Source: Acanthosepion esculentum (Eukaryota > Mollusca > Cephalopoda > Sepiida > Sepiidae). From it: a DNA stretch of 64,000 nt. The notes below the pieces were generated by a model. It had not been told where the DNA came from, searched no databases, and saw only the letters and a list, made by a program, of their open reading frames with translations. How positions within the stretch are numbered: position 1 is the first letter of the stretch; the number at the start of each line of letters is the position of its first letter. The stretch lies in assembly GCA_964036315.1 (NCBI GenBank), contig OZ038509.1:33907499-33971498 (forward strand). The letters are read 5' to 3'. Positions 32,716-45,934 of this stretch are shown here, in pieces. The translations under genes and the position numbers were made by a program.

Positions 32716-33400
32716 AGCTCGATTTAAATTCAGTAGCGACACTTATGCTGTTTGATAAAAATTAATTAATTAACACAGAAATCCTCTATTAAGCAGAATC
32801 GATGACCCTTTTAAACATTGTGATGCCGAAACAACTGTGCTGCTCCAAACCTGTAGTCAGAATACGAAATCGAAGAATATCTAAGGGCATGATTTACGGT
32901 CAAATATCTAGAGGCGTCTTTAAAAAAAAATGATAAGAAAAAAGAACCTCGGAAAATCAGAAAATAACTTACCAACATTAAAGATGTTGGCAGTCCTCAA
33001 ACGGGCAAAATGTAGGGTCGTCACCAAGAATGATCCTGACATCGCAAAAAAAATAAACTGAAACAGGCAAATGTCGAAAATGTCATGGACTGATAAAATG
33101 ATAAGAAATGAGAAGGTCAATAGAGTCATCCAATGAACTTTTTCTAACAACCACAGGTAGCTAAACAGCTTGGGACGCTTAATGAGGAAGGACTATTTGG
33201 AGAACATAACACTCACAAGGCGTATAGAAGGTATGGCAAGCCGAGGAAAAAAACAGGTAATCTAATTGACAAATCTAGAAAATGCTTAGATGAACAAGTA
33301 CCACAAAGATGGGTGATAACCGAACAAGTATTGTTCAGAGCAAAAAAAAAGCAGGAAGATGTGAAGAACCATGATCACTAACATAATCAAGAAATATGAC
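32716..33400. other. Unannotated stretch
   Basis: No gene recognised. Confidence 0.5.
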
Positions 33401-33406
33401 ACTGAT

Positions 33407-33407
<1 letters not shown>

Positions 33408-33464
<57 letters not shown>
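33408..33464. repeat. (GA)n microsatellite
   Basis: About 28 GA units. Confidence 0.98.
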
Positions 33465-33467
<3 letters not shown>

Positions 33468-33604
33468 GAGAAAGAAAGAGAGAATAAACAAACCAAAGAA
33501 TACAACGAGCAATTCTGTATTCCATGGCGTTCGGTTTATTTGTTAGTAGAGTTGAAAGATAAAAAGATGTCGAACAATAAATACATTCTCCTTATTCCAA
33601 ATCT

Positions 33605-34195
33605 CTGGACTCAGGGTTCTTGATAAGATCCAGAGACGGATATGCAATGTAATTGGCCCAGATCTGTCATCTCGTCTGCAGTCGCTCTCTCACAGACGCG
33701 ACGTTGCCTAGCTCTGTCTTTTTTACAGATACTTTCACGGTAATTGCTCCGAGGAGCTGCTTTTGCTGGTTCCTAGGCCTCATGAATTTAAACGTCCTAC
33801 GAGGCTGGCATCCCGTTCCCACCCCTTCACCGTTGAAACTGTTAGATGTAGACGTCTCTTCTACTCCAATAGCTTCATGTCTCGCACATCTCGCCTGTGG
33901 AACTCACTTCCTTATTCCTGTTTCCCTGACAAATACAATCTCCAACTATTTAAGTGTAACGTCAATCGACATCTCCATTTGCCTTGATCTATCCACTTCC
34001 CTTCTCCACATCCTTTCACCTTTCATTCCTATCAGCTCTCGCTCCTAATCTTCTGTAACCCCCTGCCTTGATCGATCCACTATCTTTCTCCACATCCTCT
34101 CCTTTACAACTCCTATCTGCTCTTCCTCCAAACCTTCTGTAACCCCCCTGCGTGCTAGTGGCTTCCAGCCTTGCTTGGGGTGATAAGCTTAAAAA
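33605..34195 (+). pseudogene. LINE C-terminal fragment
   Basis: Encodes LDKIQRRICNVIGPDLSSRL, a stop, FYRYFHGNCSEEL, then a clean frame RPHEFKRPTRLASRSHPF to KCNVNRHLHLP and stop at 33987. The 3' UTR contains a ~70-bp direct repeat (CTTGATC(T/G)ATCCAC...CCTTTC/CCTTTA blocks at 33984 and 34064) and ends GCTTGGGGTGATAAGCTT plus poly(A). Better preserved than the other copies. Confidence 0.88.
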
Positions 34196-34204
34196 AAAAC
34201 AAAA

Positions 34205-34900
34205 AAAAAAACAAACTTCGGACCGTACGAAAAAAAGATATCAAAGCCAATCCACATCATCACCTAAGGTTCTTTATCGATTTGTCATGTGATTCGTAAA
34301 GTTTTATGACTACATATTTCGATCACACAGGCAATGAACCTTTTTGGTCAGGCTAGGTTTTTGTATGTATTCCTTCTGCTAAGATGAGGAGACGTCTGAA
34401 ATGTGTATGGTTCCGATATCATGAATTATGTATCTAGTAAAATAAACTCAGCAGAAGATAACATCTTTCGGTTGAGAGGACCGACATGGGACACAATAAC
34501 TCGTGGAAATAAAATCCTTTTATTATTCTATTCAATCGAACATTTTATTAGTGGCAAAATCATTAAACATCGGGAAGAGATCAATTCCCTAGATTTCAAC
34601 AAGTAGTAAAATATGTATGTGGATAATGGGATTTAGTCTCTTTTAACAATGGTAATTACCCTATCAACAAATAAATTTAAATTTCTTTTACTCGATGTGA
34701 AAGCGTCTTTATTCCGTCTGCAAATCTCTGTCATAACTTTCCATAGCATCTAACTGCGACAATGAGTTTATAGTAGAAATAACTGGACATACTGATTAAT
34801 TCTTAAGAAATGTTGGAAAACGGATCATATTTGTAGATCAGGATAGATTAATTATATTTGTTTTCCCTTTTGAAGAGACAGCAAATAAGAATTTGAAGTT
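34205..34900. other. Unannotated stretch
   Basis: Holds only the short SGKIIKHREE coding-like repeat (34540-34600). Confidence 0.4.
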
Positions 34901-34904
34901 AGGC

Positions 34905-35043
34905 ATTTATTCGTAGCTATTTTATATAAGTATAGCTAGCCTATTTTACACATGACTTATTACGTACGTTATCTATCTATCTACCTATCTATCTATCTAT
35001 CTAAACATTATTATCTTTTTGTAAATATGGCTAATTATGTATG

Positions 35044-35077
<34 letters not shown>

Positions 35078-35395
35078 GCACTATTGAATAATAAGGTATC
35101 ATTACCTTCTGGTATATATGGCCGATTATATACGTTATCTATCGCTATCTACCCCTATTTCTCTCACCCTATCTATTTATCTATCTACTGTATATTTAAG
35201 CATTATTACCTTTTTGTACACATGAACGATTATATATAATCTATCTATCTATATTGCATATTTAAGCATTATTAACTTATGGTACATATGGCCGTTATCT
35301 ATCTATCTATCTGCTATTGTATATTTTGGCATAATCACCTTGTAGATACTGCCAAATATATACACTATCTCTTTATCTTTCCCCATCTATCTATG
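34905..35395 (+). repeat. Higher-order minisatellite with (TATC)n in each unit
   Basis: Five or six diverged units of about 65-100 bp, each with CATTATTACCTTTTTGTA, CATATGGCCGATTATATA, then CTATCTATC runs. Unit starts lie near 34930, 35013, 35090, 35200, 35266 and 35329. The repeat length varies mostly through the TATC run. Confidence 0.85.
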
Positions 35396-35439
35396 TGCTC
35401 ATGTAAATGTATCCAGTACATTTCCTTCCACAAATTAAA

Positions 35440-35600
35440 GAGTACTTTTAGAAGTTTTTATTTGCGGTTCTCATCTGCATATTCCTATCTTGAGTTATTT
35501 TGTTCATCGTCGTGATTGTTTTGAACTCAACGTTTGGGTCAATACGTTCTCTGGCCTTCGTCAAGGACTTGTTCTTTTCGATGGTTTGCCTATGGTTCTC
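35440..35600 (-). repeat. Hammerhead-like repeat end
   Basis: Minus strand 35566-35528 reads TTGACGA, A, GGCC, 14 nt, then CCCAAACGTTGAG. Same layout as the PLE terminus at 22015-22065 (box, extra base, stem, xAAACGTTG), but with C for G in the GAAA box. The 3' side runs toward the TATC minisatellite. Confidence 0.4.
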
Positions 35601-35699
35601 GATTATTTATTGTGTTCAAATTTCTCAGATGTGGGTTTAAAAATTGAAGTTCTTTATAAGTAGGTACCTTCCACTAAAGTTTAAAATGAATTTGAAAAA

Positions 35700-36345
35700 A
35701 TGAAAAAATCATTCTTGAATCTTTCATTTTAACTTTAACTGTAGCTAAATGATTAAATTTACTATTTCCAGTAAGTAAAATACTATCGTGTATTTCAAAT
35801 AGAAATTATTTTTAGTGGAATCTCAACTTTTTGGTTGCTTTCAGAAAATCATTTAAAATCGTCCATTTTTTATACATTTGTATAGGAAAGTTAATTATCG
35901 GTTTTAAAAATCTCCTAAATATAAAATAGTTTTCTGAAACTTTATTTGAGGAATATTAGCTATATTATAAATTAAAAAAGTATAATTAATTTAATTTGAA
36001 AAAGAAAATTATTTTAAGTTTCAAATAACAGAGAAATGGATTTTTAAAACAAACAGTAGCGGTGATTATGCGCTTATCACAGTCGCATGTTACTCGTTGA
36101 TCTCTTAAGAAGTGATGACAAAATATATCAACACCTTGACTGTTGTTCTACAGAGATTTCATCTATTAAAACATAATTTAAGAAAATGACGGCTGTGCGC
36201 CCTTTTTATATAATTTTTAAGTGCTCAGTAATCTTACAGATGTTGGAAAATATTCTCCGTAATGTAATTTTTGGATTGTTGAATTTAAATTTAATATAGT
36301 CATCGCTCTTATTTTCTGATTATGTCGTGTATGGTCGACCATACA
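35700..36345 (+). repeat. AT-rich dispersed repeat B, copy 1
   Basis: Homologous in reverse to 40885-41315. Shared blocks include AATATTCTCCGTAAT and CGCTCTTATTTTCTGAT, and, in the other half, CTGAAACTTTATTTGAG. A weaker third copy may be at 46160-46300. Confidence 0.65.
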
Positions 36346-36491
36346 TTCAAACAAGAGCATGTTACGTAATGTTTTGTATACATAAAATATATTTTTTAAA
36401 ATATTGGGATTAAACTATTTTATTGGGCTTTTCAATTTTTGATTCATAAATATAGTTTTCACTTAATAACAATATCACCTAACCGGAGTTA

Positions 36492-36608
36492 AGTAGTGCA
36501 GAATTCTAAACAATTTATAATATTATAAATAGTAGTGCAGAATTCTAAACAATTTATAATATTATAAATAGTAGTGCAGAATTCTAAACAATTTATAATA
36601 TTATAAAT
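36492..36608 (+). repeat. 39-bp tandem repeat, three units
   Basis: AGTAGTGCAGAATTC recurs at 36492, 36531 and 36570 with essentially identical 39-bp units, each ending in a TTATAATATTATAA palindrome. Confidence 0.96.
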
Positions 36609-36699
36609 TATTATAATTAAAATTTAAAAAAAATGAAAACAATTCTTGTAAAGAGATATTATTGAAAAACAATTCTTAAGGCAATAGTGATATTAATAA

Positions 36700-36933
36700 A
36701 CCTTATTTATAAAAGCAATTAAAAGCTTTTCTAATTAAATAATGCCATAGTTTTATTGCATTTTTTATTTTACGATTCAGAGTAGATTTTCGGTATCTGT
36801 GTGTCCTGTTTTACAAAATGCTGACGATTTAATTCTCGAAGGAGTCCTGCTTTTAACTAATAAAACAAATTTTAAGAGTGAAATTTGATTTCTCGAAATT
36901 TCCTGAAATTAAGAATGTATGGGATAACATAAG

Positions 36934-37001
<68 letters not shown>

Positions 37002-37350
37002 CCAAGATTTTTTTTTAATTCAAAAAATAAAAAATAAAAAAGTCCTGAAAGTTTAATTAAACTCCGACAATTTGATTTTTGCATGAATTTTCAAATAATT
37101 ATGCTTATCATCTGAAAAAAGCGAAAAATACTAATCGTAAATATTACGTTGACTGCTGACGTAAAAAAATATTTTAACCAAAATTTTGAACGTACTTGAA
37201 AAGATTAAAAATTTTTATAAAATAATCAAAATATACTTTGCACTTCTTCTTGATAACAGCATAAATATTTTGACAAAAAAATGTTGTTTTTATTAAGTTG
37301 GAGGCCTTTTTTCATCATGCTATGCTGGTTTTTTTTTCAGCGAATTAGAG
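36700..37350 (+). repeat. AT-rich dispersed repeat, copy 2, split by (TA)n
   Basis: Colinear with 6820-7305 but interrupted by a (TA)n array at 36939-37000. Compared with copy 1, the TA array lies at a different place in the repeat. Confidence 0.65.
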
Positions 37351-37560
37351 GTACCAAATTATACGTGTATTGAACTTAAAGACAGCTGAGTGCGATCTAG
37401 AAATGGGCTATGCTGTATAATATATCGACGGCTGAGGTGATGTGTAAAAAAATATCGAAATTCTTGCTAAGAATTTATATATCATTATTTTTTGTTTTAA
37501 TTATTGTTCATTAGTAAGAATATGGGAGAGTGATTAAAATGTTAGCGTTCCAACCATGAG
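37350..37560. other. Unannotated
   Basis: Nothing recognised. Confidence 0.4.
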
Positions 37561-37564
37561 ACTC

Positions 37565-38785
37565 GATTATAGTTCATCTTTTTATTCACACAAAGCATGT
37601 GGACGCGACTGTATTCCTGCAATTGTCTTAAAGAAAGGAGCTCCTAATCTGATCCCTATTCTTAAGCTCTACAATAAATATATTGTTGTTTCTTTGTTTC
37701 TTGATAGAAATCGTCTTCTATAGTTTCTATTTTAATAACTCTTGTAAACCGTTTGAATAATTTAGAATTGGTTAAATGTCTCACCTCGCAGGGTCTTCTT
37801 TGAGACAAACAATATGACTTTCGATACTCTAGCTCAAATACTGATGTGCTAACGGTTATTGCTGAAAGAGTCTGTTAAACTTTAGATAAGATTTGTGGTA
37901 TTTGAAATGTTATTTTAGATATCTCGAGGACGTTTTTCATGCTAGTCTCCTTCACATGTTGAAAAGTTATGGTGTTTCTGCTCGAACTTTTTGGTTTGAT
38001 TCAATCTTATCAAATCGTGAATTGAAGGTTGTCTTGAACGGTCACTCTTCTAGATTTTTCTATATAGATGTGGGGGTCTCCCAAGGATCTGTCCTCGAAC
38101 CTTCTTTATTAGTAAATTTTGTCAATGACTTTCCCTATGTAATCATTTCTCTGCGTTGTATCTAGAATATTTACTCCTGTCATGATAGACAATCTGATAT
38201 ATTCAATAAATTTACAGCTGATGCTGAAAATGACCTTCTATCTGTTGTTAGCTTAGGCAGAAGTGCCTTGTTAATTTGAAAACCTCCCAAACTAACCTGC
38301 TCCCGTTTAATCGTCTGAAAGAACCATTTTGCTTTTCATCAGCATGTCTGACGCTATTCTAAGTTCTTTGTGCTTTTTCTACAAATATATTAATGGCAAT
38401 TGTTCTGAGGAGCTTTCCTTTTTGGTACCTGAACTTCATGAATTTAAGTGCAATAATAAACCGGTACCCAGGTCTCATCATTTTACTGTTGAAATTGCTC
38501 AATGTAACCGTAAATTCACTTCTAATATTTTCTTCTCATGCACTGCTCACCCATGGAATTCTTTTCCATATTCTTGCGTTCCTGTAAACGACAATCAGTA
38601 AAAATTAAAATGCAACGTCAATCGTCATCTACTAGCTTTTTGAATCCTGTTCTTTTTATTTCTTTCCTTTTTCCTCAGTAGCGATTTCTTAGTTTCCTTC
38701 ACTCTATTGGCTTTCGTCGTCGGCACTCTCTTGCGACTTTGTGGCTTTATCTCCTTGCTTGAGTTGAAATGGATAAAAAACTGAT
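37565..38785 (+). pseudogene. LINE reverse transcriptase relic with internal deletion
   Basis: Begins in the finger region (IPAIVLKKGAP, near 37615). It continues with many stops to FDSILSNRELKVVLNGHSSR and GVSQGSVLEP (37893-38165), where the family has GVPQGSVLGP. The YADD block is destroyed. Around 38330 the sequence jumps from FISMSDA to FYKYINGNCSEEL, omitting the connection region. It ends KCNVNRHLLAF and stop near 38641; the 3' UTR ends TTGCTTGAGTTGAAATGG. Same family as 33605-34195. Confidence 0.88.
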
Positions 38786-38789
38786 TTTA

Positions 38790-39325
38790 CCATAGTCGTT
38801 TTGTCAATATATTGACCTGGGGAGATGTTCACAACGTGTGGTACCGTTTGGAAGTGCCTGAAAAGCATACTGCTATTTGACCCAAGCCTTTTGCGTGAAG
38901 CTGATTACACGAAGCCGTCTATCGTTGGGTGAGCATGAATTCTCGAGTCATCGTCACCGAGGCTTTCGATTAGGATGATTGAACTGGTCTTGTTCAGCTA
39001 ATGGTCACGCTAGATTATGTGTTCTCTTTGATCAGCGTAGTTTCAGTAAGAACCGATATGTAGCTGTTGAAGAAACACATGTGTCTGAGCGGCTGTCTGC
39101 AACAGGGATTAGCTAGCCATCCCACCAGATTGGTGGACTGAGAAACGAGAAGCCACTCATTATATTATTATGAGTGAAATTTTCGATAAGAATTTCATGT
39201 TACCTTTTTCAACATTTTTCTATCAAACAACATACTTTCATATCAACCTTATATTATTCATTATCTATCTATCCCTCTATCTAATTTTATTCATTATCTG
39301 TGTTAGTCTATTCATAATCTATCTA
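38790..39325. other. Unannotated, GC-richer stretch
   Basis: 38800-39150 has more balanced composition than its surroundings but no frame or RNA signature that I recognise. Confidence 0.4.
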
Positions 39326-39329
39326 TCTT

Positions 39330-40880
<1,551 letters not shown>

Positions 40881-40884
40881 TTTG

Positions 40885-41315
40885 TAAATAGGGATGTCCA
40901 CACAAACATTATCAGAAAATAAGAGCGCCAGCTATAGTTAATTTAAAGCTAAAATCTCTAAAATTCAATAAATCCCATCTCGATTACGGAGAATATTATC
41001 CTATTTTAGTTTTAAATTTTTGGATAGTTCAAAATTATATCAAAAAGGTGCTCACGTTATATTCTTCAAGTAAATTTTGCATATATGTCTATCGTAGAAA
41101 AAAATTAGATAAACTTCCGTCTATCTATTAAGCTGTCAACAATTGAAATAAACAGCTACTGCCGTTTAAAAATACATTCCTGCAATATTTTAAACTTAAA
41201 GTTAGTAATATTTGTTTCAAATCAAATTAAACTTAAAATCGGCTAATATTTCTCAAATAAAGTTTCAGAAAATTATATTTTGTTTTTGAAAAATTTTTAA
41301 TAAATTGAATTACAT
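40885..41315 (-). repeat. AT-rich dispersed repeat B, copy 2
   Basis: Reverse-complement partner of 35900-36345. Confidence 0.65.
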
Positions 41316-42096
41316 TGTGATGAACGATGGCTAAAATGGCTCTAAAATGAGCGATCTTTGCAAACTTCCAAATGGAAACTTTTTCCAATCAATTTAAATT
41401 AATTTTGAAATACAAGTATTTTGCTTATTGAAAATATTACATTTATACGTATGATATACGTATGCAAAACTTTCCAAATTCCATACAACACTCATGTGAA
41501 ATATGTGGAGTATTTCTGCGATGCCCAGTGGCATGTAATATTAACTTTAATAAGTGTTTCGATATTTATCAACTACTGAGGAAAAATGCCGGAACATTCT
41601 CGGTTTTCCTAATTAAATTTTCACTTCTGAACTAAGGCAACAACTAACGAACAATATTCTCGGCCATGACTCCATCCTCATAAACGGCACATATATTTTG
41701 CGAAATCAAAATTGAGGATTGTTGAGATGTTGAGTGTTTCCACGTGAGTATATGGTAATAACGAACAAACACAGTCGTAGGGAAAAATACTGGTATATTC
41801 AAAGAGGTATTTACATCAGAGAGATTAGTAGTAGAACGAACGTAGGTTAGTAGTAACAATAAGTAATAGTAATAAAGTCCAACGGTATCTTCCGGTCGAG
41901 AAACGGAAGTGTAACTGATCAATACAGAAGTCTCACTCTGCACTGCACTACACTGCTCTAGAACTACTGTTCTATTTATAATAATAGGATCAGTCTATTA
42001 TGGTTGTGAAGGTGGGTGCGCCCCAACAAGGATAAAATCTCAAAATTTCGTGTTTTCGATAATACAACAACAAGAACAAAAAAATTACCTCTACTA
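41316..42096. other. Unannotated stretch
   Basis: A 99-codon minus-strand frame (41943-41644) has no signature. The 41640-42000 segment is somewhat GC-richer and might be an old LTR, but I cannot support that. Confidence 0.4.
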
Positions 42097-42115
42097 CTAC
42101 TACTACTACTACTAC

Positions 42116-42155
<40 letters not shown>

Positions 42156-42156
42156 C
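42097..42156. repeat. (ACT)n then (AAT)n trinucleotide repeat
   Basis: ACT units followed by about 13 ATA/AAT units. Confidence 0.97.
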
Positions 42157-42469
42157 AGTGGTAGGAGAATTCACAACCTCGGTAACCGAGAATGTTCAAA
42201 TGAAATACGATCATCTTGTATGAAAGTAAAAGAGAGAAGGCTGGGGAGCGAGTGTAAGGTGAAAGACGAAGAAAAGAATCAAAATGAAGGGCTAAAAGGA
42301 ACACAACACCCTGCACGTACACACATCCGCGCAGACGGGCACACGCGCATGAACGCACAGCCGCAGAGACAGGCGTATGGCTGCACGTACACAAACGCAC
42401 ACACGAACACAAGAAATACATAAAAATTTACACCAATGTTAAATGTATATGAAAGGGAAAAATATAAAC

Positions 42470-42583
42470 AGTAAATTGCTGATGCCCTGAGAAAAGTGGA
42501 CGGACAGGTCCGCCGGCGAAACTCTGGGTCGGGATGCTGAAGATAACATCATTCAGCTAAGCGATAAACTTTTACTCACATTA

Positions 42584-42586
<3 letters not shown>
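42470..42586 (+). repeat. Decayed relative of the 50.8-kb hammerhead repeat, ending in (TA)n
   Basis: Shares GAAACTCTGG, TTGCTGAA/ATGCTGAA, ACATCATTCAGCTAA and the ACATTAATCATATATA end with 50800-50900. Box 1 is CTGAGAA instead of CTGANGA; a strong hairpin (GGAC-ggaca-GGTCC) precedes GGCGAAAC. Stem III is broken, so it is probably inactive. Confidence 0.6.

Positions 42587-42656
<70 letters not shown>
42587..42656. repeat. (TA)n microsatellite
   Basis: A pure TA tract. Confidence 0.98.
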
Positions 42657-42659
<3 letters not shown>

Positions 42660-42660
<1 letters not shown>

Positions 42661-43044
42661 AATATTTTAAAAAAATTTTCTTTGCGACACAGAAATTACA
42701 GAAATATATAATTATGTCTGACCACTAGTATCCCAGGATGCCCATCCATTGGCTAGCCAATTGCTGTTGCAGATACATTTGTGTGTGTCGAACACCCACT
42801 GAACCCACTTGTTGTTTATACTGTAACTATGCTGAGCGGACCTTAGTTACAGTTACAGGGAGAGTGCGTGTTGTCTAGCGTATTCAACAGCCTGACAATG
42901 ACTTGTGACTTCCAAAGTGTTCCATCTCCCTAATTTCTCTCAGAAAGTTTGGTTCAACCCGTGGAATGGTTTTCAGATACTTTTCAAATGTGCCGTACTC
43001 TAGGATTGCCTTCCTGAGACCGATAACATAAAATCGACCATTGT

Positions 43045-43045
<1 letters not shown>
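42660..43045. other. Unannotated stretch
   Basis: No feature recognised. Confidence 0.5.
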
Positions 43046-43105
<60 letters not shown>

Positions 43106-43118
43106 CTGTGTGTGTTAG
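43046..43118. repeat. (TA)n then TG-rich repeat
   Basis: Simple repeat. Confidence 0.97.
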
Positions 43119-43764
43119 GCTTTTGTATATTGAAACAAAGATTAAAATTATAAATCAAAATTATTAATTGAATTATCAAAATGAATGAAAATCAATTAAG
43201 TTAATGGCCAGCATTGACAAGTTGAAGTTCCAATAAACCCTTCAATATTCACGATATCGAGAAGAACAGACTAAGTTTAATTTCCATGATTTATGAAAAC
43301 ATCTTCCATTTGAATGGGCTTATTTAACAAAATGTTTCAGTTACCAGGTTGAGTCAAAAATGTCGGGGGATTTTCACTGATGACTTTTGCTAACTTTTAT
43401 CTTCCTATGTATCATTCATTTGGTACAACTTGTTATCTAATCGCTACACAATTGCTTATTGTTTATATCGTAAAGGCAGAGGCAGTGAAATTCAGAGATA
43501 GCAAGATTTAGCAGGCTAATACCAGAGAAGTGTACGAAGACTCAGCCCATGTCGTCTCTTTTGTCGTTGGTGTACTCGAGACTATTTCCAGGAATCTTTC
43601 TGCTTTCGCAAGACGTCTTTGGGATATTTGACATCATTGGGAGTGCGCAAGTGTTAATGATGCTTCGAACAACTCCTGTGCTAAGGAAAGTTTTGAGTCT
43701 AAACATTGGGGAAGAGAGAAGATATGGCCCTACCGAAAATATCTCAGAGCTGAAGAGAATATCA

Positions 43765-43765
<1 letters not shown>
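43119..43765. other. Unannotated; possible coding relic before the AAT array
   Basis: 43549-43760 is a clean frame (LSLVYSRLFPGIFLLS, GEERRYGPTENISELKR) of ordinary composition running into the AAT repeat. I do not recognise it. Confidence 0.3.

Positions 43766-43767
<2 letters not shown>

Positions 43768-43833
<66 letters not shown>
43768..43833. repeat. (AAT)n trinucleotide repeat
   Basis: About 22 units. It would read as poly-N on the plus strand and poly-L on the minus strand. Confidence 0.98.
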
Positions 43834-43956
43834 TGTTTCATTCATTTTCCAGTGCAGGCAAACACAATAAAATCATTTGACACATGATGGTATTTATAAG
43901 ATAAACGTTAAATTTGTTTTAATGAATATTTTCTGTCCAAATATATATATATATAT

Positions 43957-44551
43957 CAAATAAAGAAAAAATTATACAAAGTATTAAATAGAAATGTTAA
44001 TGTGATTAATGGTGAAATAACTTCGCTAACAGGACTTAAGACATTAACTTACTATCAATTACTTGAATAATTAGATCCTTATTTATAGTCGAGTTGTCAG
44101 ATGGAAGACGCATGCCAAGTACTTTCGACAATTTCAAATTTTTTACAAATTGGATGATACTAAGTCCATTTCACTTTGACAGATAAATACATATTCAAAC
44201 ACAATTCTCACTTGATCGATTTGAACAAAAACCCTTGCGTTTCGGCATCGCACGCTCCAAAACATATATTCAACTGTCAATAATTTAAATAAGAAAAAAT
44301 AACATCTTTAGATCTACATATATTTCGTCTTAGTGTTTGCCTATGTATGGGAAGATTGCGTCCCGAAGATGACAATTTGAAATTGTCGAAAGTACTTGGC
44401 ATGTGTCTCCCATCTGACAACGACTCGAATATAAGGATCTTATTATTCAAGGAATTGATACCAGGTTAATGTCTCATTAAGTCCTGTTATTCGAAGTGAT
44501 TTTAATCACATTAACAATGCTATTTAATTCTTTGCATGAATTGTTTCTTTA

Positions 44552-44556
<5 letters not shown>
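43957..44556. mobile_element. 600-bp foldback with hammerhead-like arms, flanked by (TA)n
   Basis: The left arm (43957-44150) and right arm (44362-44556) are imperfect reverse complements over about 190 bp, with TA repeat directly outside both ends. In the right arm, ATGGGA (44347-44352) can pair with TCCCAT (44408-44413). Between them lie CCGAAGA, one T, a perfect 7-bp hairpin GACAATT-tga-AATTGTC and GAAA (44363-44391). That is a hammerhead stem I / box 1 / stem II / box 2 order, with C instead of U in box 1 and no convincing stem III. Confidence 0.8.

Positions 44557-44619
<63 letters not shown>
44553..44619. repeat. (TA)n microsatellite
   Basis: A pure TA tract at the foldback's right end. 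Confidence 0.98.
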
Positions 44620-44623
<4 letters not shown>

Positions 44624-45020
44624 AAAAAATGAATTAATTTATTTTTGAAATTTTTATTTTTAGAAAATCTTGGTAAAAATATTTATTTTACATCCGTTAC
44701 CCCTACCCATAACTTAATTTTCTGAAATTTTCTAGAATTTCAATCTGTCCGCAAATTGTTTAATATTACTTATAAGCAGGACTTCTTGGAGAAAGTAAAT
44801 CATCAATTTTTTTCACAACTACTTTACTAAAAATCTGCAATAAAACTATCTAATTATCTAATTAGATAGGCTTTTATTTGCTTTTATGAATGATACATTA
44901 AGGACATTATTTTCTGAAGAAAAACAATTTCGATGAATAATTAATTTTTACAAGAACTGTTTGCATTTTTCTTTAATTTTTCAAGAATTGTTTTTCCTTT
45001 TCATTAAAATATCTTTCAAA
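44620..45020 (-). repeat. AT-rich dispersed repeat, reverse copy
   Basis: Reverse complement resembles 36700-37000 and 6820-7050 (an AAAGCCTATCTAATTAGA-type block, then the AGTCCTGCTTATAAG block). Confidence 0.5.
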
Positions 45021-45589
45021 ATTCTTCCAAGCAGTGTACAGGGTAGGTTATTAAATTATTAATTGAAGACTATATTTACTCAGCGTAAACTAAAATCTTT
45101 ATACAAATAATACTCTCAAAACGTTTTACCATAATTAAAAATATCATATTTTTTTTAGTATGGTGTATTGTAAGTGATATAATTAAATGGTCTCGTGTTT
45201 CAAGGCCTGTCGCCCTTAGAGAAAACTCCTAGACATATAGGTTTTCGGCTGCGAGCAATACTTTCATTTCACTTCCGTGTTTCATAGTCCCTACGTTTTA
45301 ACATGCTTCTTTTTAAATCTTGAAGGGATGATTTCTAACATTTTCTTTCCTATTTCACTAAATATTTTTAATTTTGCTATGTATTCATCTTATTTTATAT
45401 AGTGTGTATATTTTTCATAGTGTGTGTCATGCATATTTTTTTTACTTAATTAAGAAAAATAATTTAATTTGTCTTTTTTTAATTTCTTTTCTTTTTTGCG
45501 AGTTAAATAACTTTAACAATTCATTACCATCAAAGTATAGCAATTAATAATAAAAATAAAATATATTATCTAATTAGTTGAAAATTTAG
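45021..45589. other. Unannotated AT-rich stretch
   Basis: No feature recognised. Confidence 0.45.
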
Positions 45590-45930
45590 TAACTGAGAGT
45601 GAGTTAATAATTTAACTTTTAATTTAATAAATGAGATAATATAAGTAAAATTATTATATTATCTGGGTTGTCAATTTAGAAATTTAATAATTGAGCGTGA
45701 GATAGTTATTAAATTATCTCACTCTCAGTTATTAAATTAAAAATTAGATTGAGATAATAAAATTATCTCATTTATCAATTTAAACAATTCATAACTGAGT
45801 GAGATAATTTAATTATTAATATAATAATAATTTTATTAATTATTATCTCAGTTATTAAATTAAAAATGTAATAATGCGATAGTAATAATTAATAAAATTA
45901 TTTATCATTATCTTAGCTATTAAATAATGA
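45590..45930. repeat. Nested palindromic AT-rich cluster
   Basis: GAGATAAT and its complement ATTATCTC alternate many times with TTAATAACTGAG / CTCAGTTATTAA blocks. Several overlapping hairpins are possible, for example around 45700-45760 and 45790-45860. It is not a simple tandem array. Confidence 0.8.
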
Positions 45931-45934
45931 AATA

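Noticed and set aside
41644..41943. 99-codon minus-strand frame as a gene
   Set aside because: Contains a Y/L run from a short AAT-like tract and no recognisable domain.
42016..42423. 135-codon open frame
   Set aside because: Spans the ACT/AAT repeat (poly-L/I) and then K/E/R- and H/T-rich low-complexity text; no family.
43957..44150. Active hammerhead in the left arm
   Set aside because: The left arm keeps GTCGAAAGTACTTGG but the 5' half of stem II and box 1 have diverged.
44366..44391. Rho-independent terminator-like hairpin
   Set aside because: This is a eukaryotic repeat. The hairpin is followed by GAAA and not a U run, and fits the hammerhead-like layout better.
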